NCBI GenBank assembly: GCA_902826115.1
Contig: CADEDO010000035.1
Span: forward strand, 1-33,084
Origin: an uncultured Nitrosomonas sp.
GTDB taxonomy: Bacteria > Pseudomonadota > Gammaproteobacteria > Burkholderiales > Nitrosomonadaceae
Direction of reading: 5' to 3'
Length of the DNA stretch: 33,084 bases
The translations under genes and the position numbers were made by a program. Below the pieces are notes generated by a model that ran no database searches, had not been told where the DNA came from, and was given only the letters and a program-made list of their open reading frames with translations. Below are positions 9,151 through 18,473 of the stretch, piece after piece. Within the stretch, counting starts at the first letter, position 1, and every line of letters begins with the position of its first letter.

Positions 9151-10005
9151 ATGAATATTCTGACTTTCGATATTGAAGATTGGTATCACTTGCTGGATAT
9201 TGATTGTGCTGTCACTGAAGCCGATTGGTGTCATTTTAAGCCAAGAATTCATGCCAATGTCGAACGCCTGCTGGAGCTCACTGTGCGGCACGGTCACACG
9301 GCAACGTTTTTTTGTCTGGGGTGGGTAGCCGAGCAGTATCCGGAAATTATTCGCACAATCGATGAACTTGGTTTTGAAGTCGCATCCCACTCACACATGC
9401 ATCAATTGGTTTATCAGCAAACTCCGCTGCAATTTCGGGAAGATTTAAAGCGTTCAATTCATACGCTTGAAGATATCACCGGTAAAAAGATCAAAACCTA
9501 CCGCGCTCCAGGATTCTCTTTTGTCAAAGGAAATGCTTGGGCAGTCGAAATTCTGCTTGAACACGGCATAGAAAGAGACAGCTCTATTTTTCCCGCGGAA
9601 AGGGGGCATGGTGGCTATGAAGATTTTGGATCGGCCCAACCCTCCTTGCTGAACTGTCCTGCTGGCAAGATGAAAGAATTCCCCATCAGTCTCGGACAGG
9701 TTTTAGGAAAAAATATTGTATTTTCGGGAGGAGGGTATTTCAGATTGATGCCTTTCTGGATGATCCGACGTTTGACCAGCCGGTCTGATTATGTGATGAC
9801 TTATTTTCATCCGCGCGATTTTGATGCCGATCAACCGGTACTGGATTTGCCGCTGCATCGTAGATTTAAATCTTATGTGGGTTTGAGCGGCGCCTACAAA
9901 AAACTGGATCAATGGTTGAGCCAGCAAAAGTTTATCGACATCGAAACTGCGGACAAGCTTGTCAACTGGGACATGGTTCCAATGGTTGAGATGCAATCTT
10001 ACTGA
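9151..10005 (+). CDS. Polysaccharide deacetylase, XrtA/PEP-CTERM locus type (DUF3473)
   Basis: A 284-residue NodB-fold deacetylase without a signal peptide. The catalytic acid motif FDIEDW is at residues 6-11 (D7), the zinc motif H80-S-H-M-H84, and the TYRAPGFS motif near 165. The C-terminal part with YFHPRDFD is the DUF3473 extension found in the subfamily of exosortase (XrtA/EpsH) exopolysaccharide clusters. It probably removes acetyl groups from a lipid-linked or nascent exopolysaccharide. The next gene, 54 bp downstream, is a sugar-phosphate transferase, which fits. No other XrtA-cluster gene (exosortase, EpsB/C/D, PrsK/PrsR) is in the window, so this pair is an outlier or the edge of a dispersed system. 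Confidence 0.92.
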   Translation: MNILTFDIEDWYHLLDIDCAVTEADWCHFKPRIHANVERLLELTVRHGHTATFFCLGWVAEQYPEIIRTIDELGFEVASHSHMHQLVYQQTPLQFREDLKRSIHTLEDITGKKIKTYRAPGFSFVKGNAWAVEILLEHGIERDSSIFPAERGHGGYEDFGSAQPSLLNCPAGKMKEFPISLGQVLGKNIVFSGGGYFRLMPFWMIRRLTSRSDYVMTYFHPRDFDADQPVLDLPLHRRFKSYVGLSGAYKKLDQWLSQQKFIDIETADKLVNWDMVPMVEMQSY

Positions 10006-10015
10006 GCATGATATT

Positions 10016-10035
10016 GGCGCAGCCTTGCCTGCGCC
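10016..10035 (+). other. Intercistronic hairpin between deacetylase and transferase genes
   Basis: A perfect 7-bp GC-rich stem: GGCGCAG (10016-10022) pairs with CTGCGCC (10029-10035) around a CCTTGC loop. No T-run follows, so it is not a classical terminator. It lies between two co-directional genes and may be an mRNA-stability or processing element; this is inference. Confidence 0.45.
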
Positions 10036-10059
10036 TCTGATGAATAGGTAGAGCTGCGT

Positions 10060-11733
10060 ATGCATGAAATATCTATCGAGTTACTTGGGCTGGTTTTATG
10101 TCTGACAATTTTCTTGTCTATGCTATTGATGCCCGTCACCATCAGTCTGGCTCAAAAGATTGGCGCAATAGATATTCCCAAGTGCCGGAGTTCCCATACG
10201 ACACCTAAACCACGTATGGGTGGCTTGGCGATGTCATCGAGTCTCTTGATAGTGTGCTTGGTTTCTCTCCCATGGGATAGTTTTATTGTTGCTTTTTTGT
10301 CAGGACTGATTGTCATTGTCGTCACAGGCATTGTGGATGACATGATAGAAATTCCACCTTTTTGGAAACTGATGGGGCAGATTCTGGCTGCATCGCTATT
10401 TGTCAATCTGAGTGGTATTAAAATTGAGCATATTGGAGATATTTTAGGCATTGGCGATATTGTATTGGGCGAAGCGGCATTTGCTTTTACGGTATTTTTC
10501 TTGGTAGGTACGATCAATGCATTCAACTTTTCCGATGGTCTGGATAGTTTGGCTGGTGGGATTTCGGTGATAGCATCGGCAATTTTTGGTTATTTTGCAT
10601 GGCGTATACACGAAGCGGGTTTGCTGATTATTGCCATTTCCCTCATAGGTTCCATCGTTGGTTTCTTGCGCTACAATAGCTATCCGACCAGGGTTTTTAT
10701 GGGCGATAGCGGTAGCATGATGTTGGGCTATACGCTGGCGGTAATGCTGATCAGTTTAAGTTATTTTTCTCCTCAACTACCGGTATCCGCGCTTGCCATG
10801 GTAGTGGCACTACCCTTGCTGGATACGCTGTTGGTAATGACAAGACGTATTTTTCACAAGCGCAATCCGTTTCATTCTGATCGGACGCATATACATCATC
10901 GCTTGATAGATCTTGGCTTGTCCCATCCGGCGGCGGTGATGACGATCTATATTGTCATGTTCGGTTTAGGCTTGCTGGGAATTGCGCTGCACAGTCAGCC
11001 CGATTGGGTAATTCTTTCGAGCCTGGCAGGTGCCGGGTTATTGATCTTTGCTTGTATTTCATTTGCACGACGAAGCGGCGTTCGTTACTCAAGATGGACT
11101 AGCCAACGGCTGGATAAGGCTAGGAAAATGAATGCGTTCAAATTTGCGAATCTCTGGCTCAGAGGAGTTGCTCAGCCGGTAGACACGACAATATTTGTGG
11201 CATTGCTGCTGCCGACCTTGTTTGCGTCATTACTTGCTTTGAGCGGCAGCAAGGTACTGGTGTTGTATTGTGTGGCGATGTTGCTGGTGTTTCTCTCTTT
11301 CCGGACTCGGCGTGCAGCAGATCAAAGCATTTTACATGGCACTTTGTTTCTGAATATTTTTGCTCTGGTATTGATTTATAACCTCTCGGCGTTGACGCAC
11401 TCTTCCTGGCTTGATGGATATATCGGTATGCTGTCAGTTTTCGCCCTGCTGTGGACAGTATTGAGGTTGTTTTTTACCAAGTACAGCGAGATTCTTTTTG
11501 TGTCAGACTTCGAACTATTGATACTTCTCATTTCCTGGTTTGTTGCTTTTGTCGTTATGGAAGACTTGCCAGTATCTTTACCTGTTTTGCAGGCTGTGCA
11601 AAATGCATTCTTGTTGTCTCTTCCATTTATGCTGGTAATGAAAGTCAATATTTCCAACCGAAACCAGAAGTATTTGTTTTCTATTCCACTGATCGCTGCA
11701 TTGGTCATCGTGGTGACCAGAGCGGCAGCTTAG
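10060..11733 (+). CDS. Polyprenyl-phosphate GlcNAc-1-phosphate transferase-like protein (WecA/MraY family) with long membrane extension
   Basis: A 557-residue polytopic protein. Residues 1 to about 330 are the PNPT (WecA/TagO/MraY-like) domain: an RMGG loop near 52-55, D93-D94 in VDDMIE, NAFNFSDGLD (153-162), MGDSG (214-218) and HIHHRL (277-282). These residues bind Mg2+, the nucleotide sugar and the polyprenyl phosphate. Such enzymes start lipid-linked glycan synthesis by moving a HexNAc-1-phosphate to undecaprenyl phosphate. The last ~200 residues are extra membrane helices (about six) that ordinary WecA (about 367 residues) lacks; their role is unknown. AGGTAGAG precedes the ATG. Together with the upstream deacetylase it points to exopolysaccharide production. 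It converges with the giant gene. Confidence 0.9.
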   Translation: MHEISIELLGLVLCLTIFLSMLLMPVTISLAQKIGAIDIPKCRSSHTTPKPRMGGLAMSSSLLIVCLVSLPWDSFIVAFLSGLIVIVVTGIVDDMIEIPPFWKLMGQILAASLFVNLSGIKIEHIGDILGIGDIVLGEAAFAFTVFFLVGTINAFNFSDGLDSLAGGISVIASAIFGYFAWRIHEAGLLIIAISLIGSIVGFLRYNSYPTRVFMGDSGSMMLGYTLAVMLISLSYFSPQLPVSALAMVVALPLLDTLLVMTRRIFHKRNPFHSDRTHIHHRLIDLGLSHPAAVMTIYIVMFGLGLLGIALHSQPDWVILSSLAGAGLLIFACISFARRSGVRYSRWTSQRLDKARKMNAFKFANLWLRGVAQPVDTTIFVALLLPTLFASLLALSGSKVLVLYCVAMLLVFLSFRTRRAADQSILHGTLFLNIFALVLIYNLSALTHSSWLDGYIGMLSVFALLWTVLRLFFTKYSEILFVSDFELLILLISWFVAFVVMEDLPVSLPVLQAVQNAFLLSLPFMLVMKVNISNRNQKYLFSIPLIAALVIVVTRAAA

Positions 11734-11807
11734 GGTTGGCCCCCAAAAACCATCGATAGGTGATTTGAGTGCCACCAAGAGCATCAGAAGTATTGATATA
11801 TCAGAAA

Positions 11808-14800
11808 CTATATCCATCCTTCCTGTAGCATGACGTTACCCGCTAGGTACGTAGCCGCTTCGGAAGTCAGGGCAATGTCAACGGCCAGCCATCCACGATC
11901 CGCTTGCTGATTATCCAAATGTGATAATTGTCCGCTTAATTCTGCGTCAGTAGCGGATCGCCCTATTGTCTGCGCGTAGAGGGTTTGAACATAATCCGCA
12001 TCGGATAGATTATTCGAGTCAGCCTGCTGCTGAAACCAATCCAAGATGAGATCAGGATCTGTCTGATCATTCAGGATTTCCTGACCTAATCGCCATTCAT
12101 CGGAAGTGGCGTTGCGATCAAAGAAGCTGTGCATCAGGCGTGCCAGGACTGCTTCTGCGGTGTTATGTGCGATGATTACGGTTTCACCGCTATCGAAAGC
12201 AATCACTTCGGCGTTTTTCAAGCTCAACATGGCGCCATCGGTCAGGCGTGTGAGTTCCAGGCGATCACCGGCAGATTCAAGGTGCACATCCTCGCGGCCA
12301 TCCAACATGCGCAAGACATCATGACCTGCACCTCCGTCAGTGTTCAAGGACAATCCCAGCGGCAAATACCCTTCATTGTTGTCAGCGCCGGCGGTGATTT
12401 CACGCGCCACATTTAATTGGAGAATGTTGGGATTGGTATCCAAACCGGCCAGCAGCTCGCTAGCGGTTTTGTTTTGCAAATCTACTGTTTCAGGAAGGCT
12501 GTAAAAGACAGCCAAAATATCTTCGGTATCAGCGCCTGTCCAGTTTTGTACGGCGCTTGCTTCAGCTACTGTCAAATCTCGTTGCAGCCAAGTCTGAGCC
12601 AGATGGTGTGCCACCGCTTCAATGGTTGAATGAGCAATGACCAGATTGGAGCCACTGGCAAAGCGAACCAACTCAACATCAGTCAGTGTATCGGTTTCGC
12701 CATTATTCTGGGTCAGAGTGACTACGCCATCCGGTGTTGTAATCTGATAATCCGATAACTGACCGGCCTGAATGGCTTGATCAAAACCCAGTCCGCCGTT
12801 GAGTTGATCGTTGCCGGTACCGCCGGTCAAGGTATCGTTAGCGGTGCCGCCGAAAACAATGTCATTGCCTGCTTCACCAGCAGCATGATCATCGCCGCCC
12901 AAACTGCCGATGGTGTCTGCGCCATCGCCGCCAAACAAAATATCGTCGTCAGCGCCCAGCACGATGTATTGATTCTGATCATCGCCGACGACAAAATTTT
13001 GATGACTGCCGCCAACCACCCGGGCAGCTCCAATAATCGCGGCAAAGGCGACATTATCCAACTGAATCAGAGTGCCGGGAGGGAGGTTGCTGACGTCGAT
13101 GATCAAGGCCTGCGGGCTACCATCATCCAGATTCGAACCAGTGATGATGATGGGAATATTCGGTGCCTGAGTGTTGCTGGCGGATAGCGTGATGGTTTGC
13201 ACGATAATCTGCGCATCATCCGCCAATGAAGCCAGAAAATTCTTGGCATGGTTGATGGTTGCCTGGTGAGATTGGTCATTGCCACTGGCTGATTGCTCGA
13301 TGTATTGGGTCAAGTGAGTAGTTGCAGCTTGCCGAGTCAGCGGATCTGGATTGCCTGTGCTGCTTAATCCCACACCAATTGGCAAGCTGGTAGTCAATAC
13401 GGCGCTGCCATTTGCGCGGGAAACGATAGGAATATCAGCATACTGTCTGAATAAGCTGCCGGGATCATCTTGTCGATTGGCATCGATGGGAGGAATCGTT
13501 GTGACGACCGTGCCATCGGATTGCGTGCTGCGACTAACCGTTACGCCATCCAGGGTAGTGAGAACTGGTTCAGGATCCGAATCGCCGCCACCGCCTCCTG
13601 AAGATGCCCCCGCAACGGTTGCAGTAATGCCATTTGCGGTAAGATCAGCAACAGTTACACCCGCATCGGCGCCTGCTGTCCAGTCTTCCGCCGCCGCCAG
13701 ATTGTAGGTGGTGGCATCGGTCGAAGATGTGCCGCTTTTGTTGAGAATTAGATTGACTGCAGCTTTATCAGTCGCGCTCAAAGTAAGCGTGAATGATGTA
13801 CCGGAAGTGATGTCGACATTAGCGGTGTCAGTTAATGTGTAGGTGACGCTACCATCGCCGGTTAGCGTGAATTTGTTGGCAACGATGTCATTGGCTGCGC
13901 CACTGCTTTTTAGAAAGCCAGCGCCGGTGACGACTAATGCGCCCGTGCTAGCGCTATACGTGGCTGATGTGATGGTGGGTATTGCCACATTGGACACGGT
14001 AACGCCATTCCCGCTGGTATCAGCGATAGTGACCGCTGCGTCGGCGCCCGTCGCCCAGTCTTCTCCTGCCGCCAGGTTATAAGTGGTGCTGCCAGTCGAG
14101 GATGTGCCGTTTTTATTGACGATTTGATTGACAGCCGCTTTGTCGGTACTGCTCAATGTCATGGTGAATGCCGTGCCGGAAGTGATCTCGACATCGGCGG
14201 AATCTGTCAATGTATAGGTGTTGCCGCCTTCTCCGGTAAAAGTGAATTTGGAGGCATCGATATCATTCGTGGCGCCATTTGCTTTCAGGAAGCCGGTACC
14301 GGTTACCACCAGCGCACCGGTGCTGGCGTCATAAGTGGCTGATGTGACAGTTGGTGCTGCGACATTGGCCGCGGTGATGCCGTTGCCAGTGGCATCCGAG
14401 GTATCGCCACTGGTGGCATTGGTGTTCCAGACATTGGCTGCGGCCAGATTATACGTGGTGGCTCCGGTGGATACCGTGCCATTTTTGTTGATGATTAGGT
14501 TTATGGCTGCTTTGTCGGTGGCGCTCAGTGTGATCGTGAATGCTGTGCTCGAACTGATTTCAACATCGACGGAGTCGGTCAGTGTATACGTGGAGCCACT
14601 TTCGCCCGTGAGGGTGAATTTTGATGCATCGATATCAGCCCCGCCGCCGTTGGCTTGCAGGTTTGTTGCGGTTACGGCTAGCGTACCTGCGGCTGCATCA
14701 TAGGTGGCCGATGTGATTCTCGGATTAACCGATACTGTAACTGCATTGGCGGCATCGCTGATGTCAGTCGCTGAATCGGCACCGCTCATCCAGTGATTGG

Positions 14801-17800
14801 CAGCCGCTAGATTATAGGTCGAACCGCCGGATGAAGCCGTGCCGGTTTGGTCCAGCAAGGCATCGACACTGGTTTTGTCCGGTCCTGATAAGGTGATGCT
14901 GAACGACGTGGCGGAAGTAATCTCGACATCCGATGCGCTTGTCAGCGTGTAAGTGGCATTGGCCACGCCGCCGGTAAAAGTGAGCGTGGATATGTCAATG
15001 TCGTTATTGGCGCCGATCTTGTTGAACAGATGCGTGCCGGTAATCACCAGAACACCCGTATCGGAATCGTACGTGACCGATGTGATCGTTGGCGTCTGCA
15101 CATTGCTGACAGTGATGCCGTTGCCGCTGAGGTCGGCTACGTTAACGGAGGTTGCGCTTCCCGCCATCCAGTCTTCAGCCGCAGCGATATTGTAGGTGGT
15201 GGCACCGGCTGATGACGTGCCATTCTTGTTCAGCAAGCCCAATACGACCAATTGATCGGCAGCATTCAATGTGACACTGAATGCTGTGCTGGAGGCGATT
15301 TCCACGTCCGAGGAGGTCAAGCTATAACTGCCGCCTTCCCCGGCGATCGTCAGCAAGGACACATCGATGTCATTGGTGGCGCCGCTGTTGGAAACAAAAT
15401 TGGTTCCGGTGACGGTCAACACGCTGGTGCTGGCGTCAAATGTTGCGGAAGTGATGGCCGGCGCGGCATAGTTGCTGACGGTAATGCCATTGCCGGTCAG
15501 ATCGGCGGTCGTAACGGCGCTATCTGCGCCCGCAGCCCAATCCTCGGCAGCAGCCAAATTGTAGGTGGTGCTGCTGACCGCTGACGTGCCATTTTTATTC
15601 AGCAATGTTTCGACACCGATCAGGTCGGCGCCGGTCAGCGTTGCCGAGAATGACGTGTCGGACGTGATATCCACATCGGTTGCTGTGGTCAGCGTGTAGG
15701 TTGCGCCGCCTTCGCCGGTGAAAGTCAGTTTGGATAAGTCAATGTCATTATTGGCGCCGCTTTTTTGCACAAAACCGCTGCCGGTGACGGTCAGCGTGTT
15801 GCTGCCGTAGTCGTAAGCTGCCGAGGTAATGGCAGGCGCTACCACATTGGAAGTGGTAATGCCATTGCCTATGGTATCGGCTACAGTAGCTGCAGCATCG
15901 GCGCCACCGGCCCAATCTTCGGCGGCGGCCAAGTTATAAGTGGTACCGCTGGCCGAGGATGTGCCGTTTTTGTTGATGAACTGATTGACTGCAGCTTTGT
16001 CGGTGGCGCTCAACGTGATGGTGAACGCCGTGCCGGAAGTAATCTCGGCATTGGCGGAATCCGTGAGTGTGTAAGTGCTGCCGCCTTCACCAGTGAATGT
16101 GAATTTGGATGCAACGATGTCGTTGGCAGCACCACTGGCTTTCAGAAAACCGGTGCCGGTAACCACCAAGGCACCGGCACTGGCATCATACGTGGCCGAT
16201 GTGATCGTTGGTGTAGCGACGCTGGATGCGGTGATGCCGTTGCCGGTCAGGTCAGCGACGGTGACGGCGCTGCTCGCGCCCGCTGCCCAATCTTCCGCAG
16301 CGGCCAGGTTGTAAGTGGTGCCGTTGGTAGAACTGGTGCCGTTTTTATTGACGATCTGATTGATTGCGGCTTTGTCGGTGCTGCTCAGCGTTACGGTAAA
16401 TGCCGTGCCGGAGGTGATCTCGACATCGCTGGAATCGGTCAGCGTATGGGGGGCGCCGCCTTCACCGGTGAACGTGAGCTTGGAGGCATCGATATCGTTG
16501 GTTGCGCCATTCAATTTCAGAAAACCGCTGCCAGTGATCACCAGCGCCCCGGTGGCGGCGTCGTACGTCGCCGAGGTGATCGCGGGAGTCGATACGTTGC
16601 TGACGGTGATGCCGTTGCCGCTTGCATCCGAGATATCCGTATTGCCGATCACTGTGTTCCAATCATCGGCGGCAGCCAGATGGTAGGTGGTGGCACCGGT
16701 CGAACTGGTGCCGTTCTTGTTGACGATCAAATTGACGGCGGCCTTGTCGGTACTGCTCAATGTCACGGTAAATTCGGTACCGGAGGTAATCTCGACGTCG
16801 CCGGTGTCGGTCAGGGTATGAGTGGCTCCCCCTTCGCCGGTAAAGGTCAACTGCGAGGCATCGATATCGTTGGTGGCGCCGCTGGTCTTGACCAAGTTCG
16901 AACCGGTAACGGTGAGTGTGCCGGTGCTGGCGTCATACGCGGCGGAAGTGATCGTAGGGGTTTGCACGTTGCTAACGGTGATGCCATTGCTCGTGAGGTC
17001 GGCATTACCGCTTTGCGCCGGATTCCAATCCGCCGCGGCGGCAATATTGTAGGTGGTGCCGCCGACCGAAGACGTGCCAATCTTGTTTAGCAAGCCTTCG
17101 ACATTGATCTGATCGGCGGCATTCAGTGTAACGGTGAATTGTGTGGCGGAATCGAGTTCGATGCTCGGCGACGTGAGGGTATAGCTTGCACCGCCTTGTC
17201 CGGTTAATGTCAGTTTCGAGACGTCGATGTCGTTGAGTAAGCCTGACGTGGCCGCCATATTGGTTCCGGTGACGACCAGCGAATTGCTGCTGGCATCGTA
17301 GGTGGCAGAAGTGATCGTCGGGGGAGCCGGCTGAAAAGCTAAGCTCTGATACGCTAAGCCTGTTTGGCTAGGAAAACTATTGAAATCGAGTGCTGGATTG
17401 GTGGAAATGTGCCGGATGCGTATTTCATCTACATTATCAAAATTGGAAGATAGACTAATAGTTTGGAAGTTATCGTTGATAGCTGTCGCTATTGAAATGG
17501 ATGAATCAGTTGTAATTAGATTTCCATCTCGATACCCAAGGATTTCCAATTTGTTAAAATCAGTGCTGTTTTGGCCTACTGTTATAGAAACTAAATCAAA
17601 TTCGCCACCATTGGCTGTAGCAAATGTAAACCAGATACCACTACTGTAATTGTCTGCATCTTGTATTGATATTCCAGCTATAGGGGTGTAGGTGTAAGAA
17701 TAATCGTACAAGCCATCGGGGCTAATCATTGGTGCCAATGAAGCAAAAGCCGTACTCGTCCCGGAATCGGTCGGTTTGATGGTCAAATTGCCATAACCTG

Positions 17801-18410
17801 TTGTGGCCTTGGTATAGCTGAGAACGGGCGAGTTTGTGCCCGAACTATTCAATTCATGGTTGCCAAATGAAATGGTTTCGGTCGCCAGCGTGCCGCTGTA
17901 ATCATTCAACACGTTTTGTTCGAAAATCAGCGGGGTATTGATTTGTCCGCATCGAAAAGCTAAATCCCAGTTTCCTCCCAAAGACTTGGCGCCGGTCAGA
18001 TCGATGGCGGCAGCCATGCTGGCTTGCACCGTTGCGCTGAGTTGTCGGACAAATTGCTCACCGGCTACACCTTTTGCCACTTGGCAGCCGTACAGGAAAA
18101 TTTCTGCTGCTTTTGTCAGTGCGGTGCGCCAGGATTGCAGGGCAGGCAGATAAGTACCGATAGTGACCGGATTTAATGTGGCATTGCCGGCAACGATTGC
18201 GGCTGGATGGCCATGCGACAGAATATGCACGCTGCCGATATTGCAACGCTGATTCAGTATTGCGGTGATTTGCATGATACCGTCTTGATCGGCATCGAGC
18301 AGGACGATTTCGATTCCTGGTCTGACGCCGTTCATCAGCGATTGATAATCCGCCACGTTGCTGTCAATAAATAAAATCGATTTTGCTGGCATTGTGGTCT
18401 GAGTATTCAT
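11808..18410 (-). CDS. Giant secreted DUF4347 / RTX protein with ten tandem repeats and DUF4214
   Basis: A protein of 2200 residues from ATG 18410. The frame also opens at ATG 18434, but only 18410 has a GGAG (18421-18424) upstream. There is no Sec signal. Order: DUF4347 domain (about 10-165) with ILSHG and IFLYGC motifs; a beta-rich AT-coded segment (about 180-360); ten tandem ~124-residue repeats (about 364-1600); a glycine linker GGGGGDSDPEP; a region of unknown type; RTX calcium-binding nonapeptides (GGDGADTI, GGTANDTL, GGTGNDQL) around 1825-1875; and a terminal DUF4214-like helical domain (about 2130-2190). This layout is that of type I-secreted adhesins or matrix proteins; no HlyB/HlyD/TolC genes lie in the window. 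It is the last gene after the tail-collar and Sel1 genes (63-bp gap). Function as surface adhesin or matrix protein is inference. Confidence 0.95.
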   Translation of the reverse strand: MNTQTTMPAKSILFIDSNVADYQSLMNGVRPGIEIVLLDADQDGIMQITAILNQRCNIGSVHILSHGHPAAIVAGNATLNPVTIGTYLPALQSWRTALTKAAEIFLYGCQVAKGVAGEQFVRQLSATVQASMAAAIDLTGAKSLGGNWDLAFRCGQINTPLIFEQNVLNDYSGTLATETISFGNHELNSSGTNSPVLSYTKATTGYGNLTIKPTDSGTSTAFASLAPMISPDGLYDYSYTYTPIAGISIQDADNYSSGIWFTFATANGGEFDLVSITVGQNSTDFNKLEILGYRDGNLITTDSSISIATAINDNFQTISLSSNFDNVDEIRIRHISTNPALDFNSFPSQTGLAYQSLAFQPAPPTITSATYDASSNSLVVTGTNMAATSGLLNDIDVSKLTLTGQGGASYTLTSPSIELDSATQFTVTLNAADQINVEGLLNKIGTSSVGGTTYNIAAAADWNPAQSGNADLTSNGITVSNVQTPTITSAAYDASTGTLTVTGSNLVKTSGATNDIDASQLTFTGEGGATHTLTDTGDVEITSGTEFTVTLSSTDKAAVNLIVNKNGTSSTGATTYHLAAADDWNTVIGNTDISDASGNGITVSNVSTPAITSATYDAATGALVITGSGFLKLNGATNDIDASKLTFTGEGGAPHTLTDSSDVEITSGTAFTVTLSSTDKAAINQIVNKNGTSSTNGTTYNLAAAEDWAAGASSAVTVADLTGNGITASSVATPTITSATYDASAGALVVTGTGFLKASGAANDIVASKFTFTGEGGSTYTLTDSANAEITSGTAFTITLSATDKAAVNQFINKNGTSSASGTTYNLAAAEDWAGGADAAATVADTIGNGITTSNVVAPAITSAAYDYGSNTLTVTGSGFVQKSGANNDIDLSKLTFTGEGGATYTLTTATDVDITSDTSFSATLTGADLIGVETLLNKNGTSAVSSTTYNLAAAEDWAAGADSAVTTADLTGNGITVSNYAAPAITSATFDASTSVLTVTGTNFVSNSGATNDIDVSLLTIAGEGGSYSLTSSDVEIASSTAFSVTLNAADQLVVLGLLNKNGTSSAGATTYNIAAAEDWMAGSATSVNVADLSGNGITVSNVQTPTITSVTYDSDTGVLVITGTHLFNKIGANNDIDISTLTFTGGVANATYTLTSASDVEITSATSFSITLSGPDKTSVDALLDQTGTASSGGSTYNLAAANHWMSGADSATDISDAANAVTVSVNPRITSATYDAAAGTLAVTATNLQANGGGADIDASKFTLTGESGSTYTLTDSVDVEISSSTAFTITLSATDKAAINLIINKNGTVSTGATTYNLAAANVWNTNATSGDTSDATGNGITAANVAAPTVTSATYDASTGALVVTGTGFLKANGATNDIDASKFTFTGEGGNTYTLTDSADVEITSGTAFTMTLSSTDKAAVNQIVNKNGTSSTGSTTYNLAAGEDWATGADAAVTIADTSGNGVTVSNVAIPTITSATYSASTGALVVTGAGFLKSSGAANDIVANKFTLTGDGSVTYTLTDTANVDITSGTSFTLTLSATDKAAVNLILNKSGTSSTDATTYNLAAAEDWTAGADAGVTVADLTANGITATVAGASSGGGGGDSDPEPVLTTLDGVTVSRSTQSDGTVVTTIPPIDANRQDDPGSLFRQYADIPIVSRANGSAVLTTSLPIGVGLSSTGNPDPLTRQAATTHLTQYIEQSASGNDQSHQATINHAKNFLASLADDAQIIVQTITLSASNTQAPNIPIIITGSNLDDGSPQALIIDVSNLPPGTLIQLDNVAFAAIIGAARVVGGSHQNFVVGDDQNQYIVLGADDDILFGGDGADTIGSLGGDDHAAGEAGNDIVFGGTANDTLTGGTGNDQLNGGLGFDQAIQAGQLSDYQITTPDGVVTLTQNNGETDTLTDVELVRFASGSNLVIAHSTIEAVAHHLAQTWLQRDLTVAEASAVQNWTGADTEDILAVFYSLPETVDLQNKTASELLAGLDTNPNILQLNVAREITAGADNNEGYLPLGLSLNTDGGAGHDVLRMLDGREDVHLESAGDRLELTRLTDGAMLSLKNAEVIAFDSGETVIIAHNTAEAVLARLMHSFFDRNATSDEWRLGQEILNDQTDPDLILDWFQQQADSNNLSDADYVQTLYAQTIGRSATDAELSGQLSHLDNQQADRGWLAVDIALTSEAATYLAGNVMLQEGWI
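13611..17321 (-). repeat. Ten tandem ~372-bp repeats inside the giant gene
   Basis: Ten in-frame units of 117-126 residues (mean about 124) each start with a P-x-I/V-T-S-A-T-Y-D-A-like strand and continue with a VVTGTGF strand, an N-D-I-D-x-S-K-x-T-x-TGEGG block, ITSGTAFT, LSSTDKAAVN, NKNGTSS and TTYNLAAAEDW. Unit starts on the minus strand fall near 17321, 16950, 16570, 16200, 15820, 15445, 15080, 14723, 14354 and 13979. The units are diverged at DNA level, so this is an old array with some more similar neighbours. Fold is probably a bacterial Ig-like or SwmB-like beta sandwich; I cannot name the family with certainty. Confidence 0.93.
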
Positions 18411-18473
18411 AGTCGCATATCTCCGGGATTTCATTTCACTGTGGGATTGCAGTGTAAGTTTTTATGGAATTGT

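Noticed and set aside
15765..17090. A 441-codon plus-strand open frame, and several shorter ones, opposite the repeat region of the giant gene
   Set aside because: It mirrors the periodic repeats of the minus-strand gene; its Gly/Ala/Val-rich, repeating translation is an artefact of codon composition, with no start signal or recognisable family.
13611..17321. Regular repeats suggesting a CRISPR-like array
   Set aside because: Units are ~372 bp, in frame and protein-coding, without short identical repeats and unique spacers.
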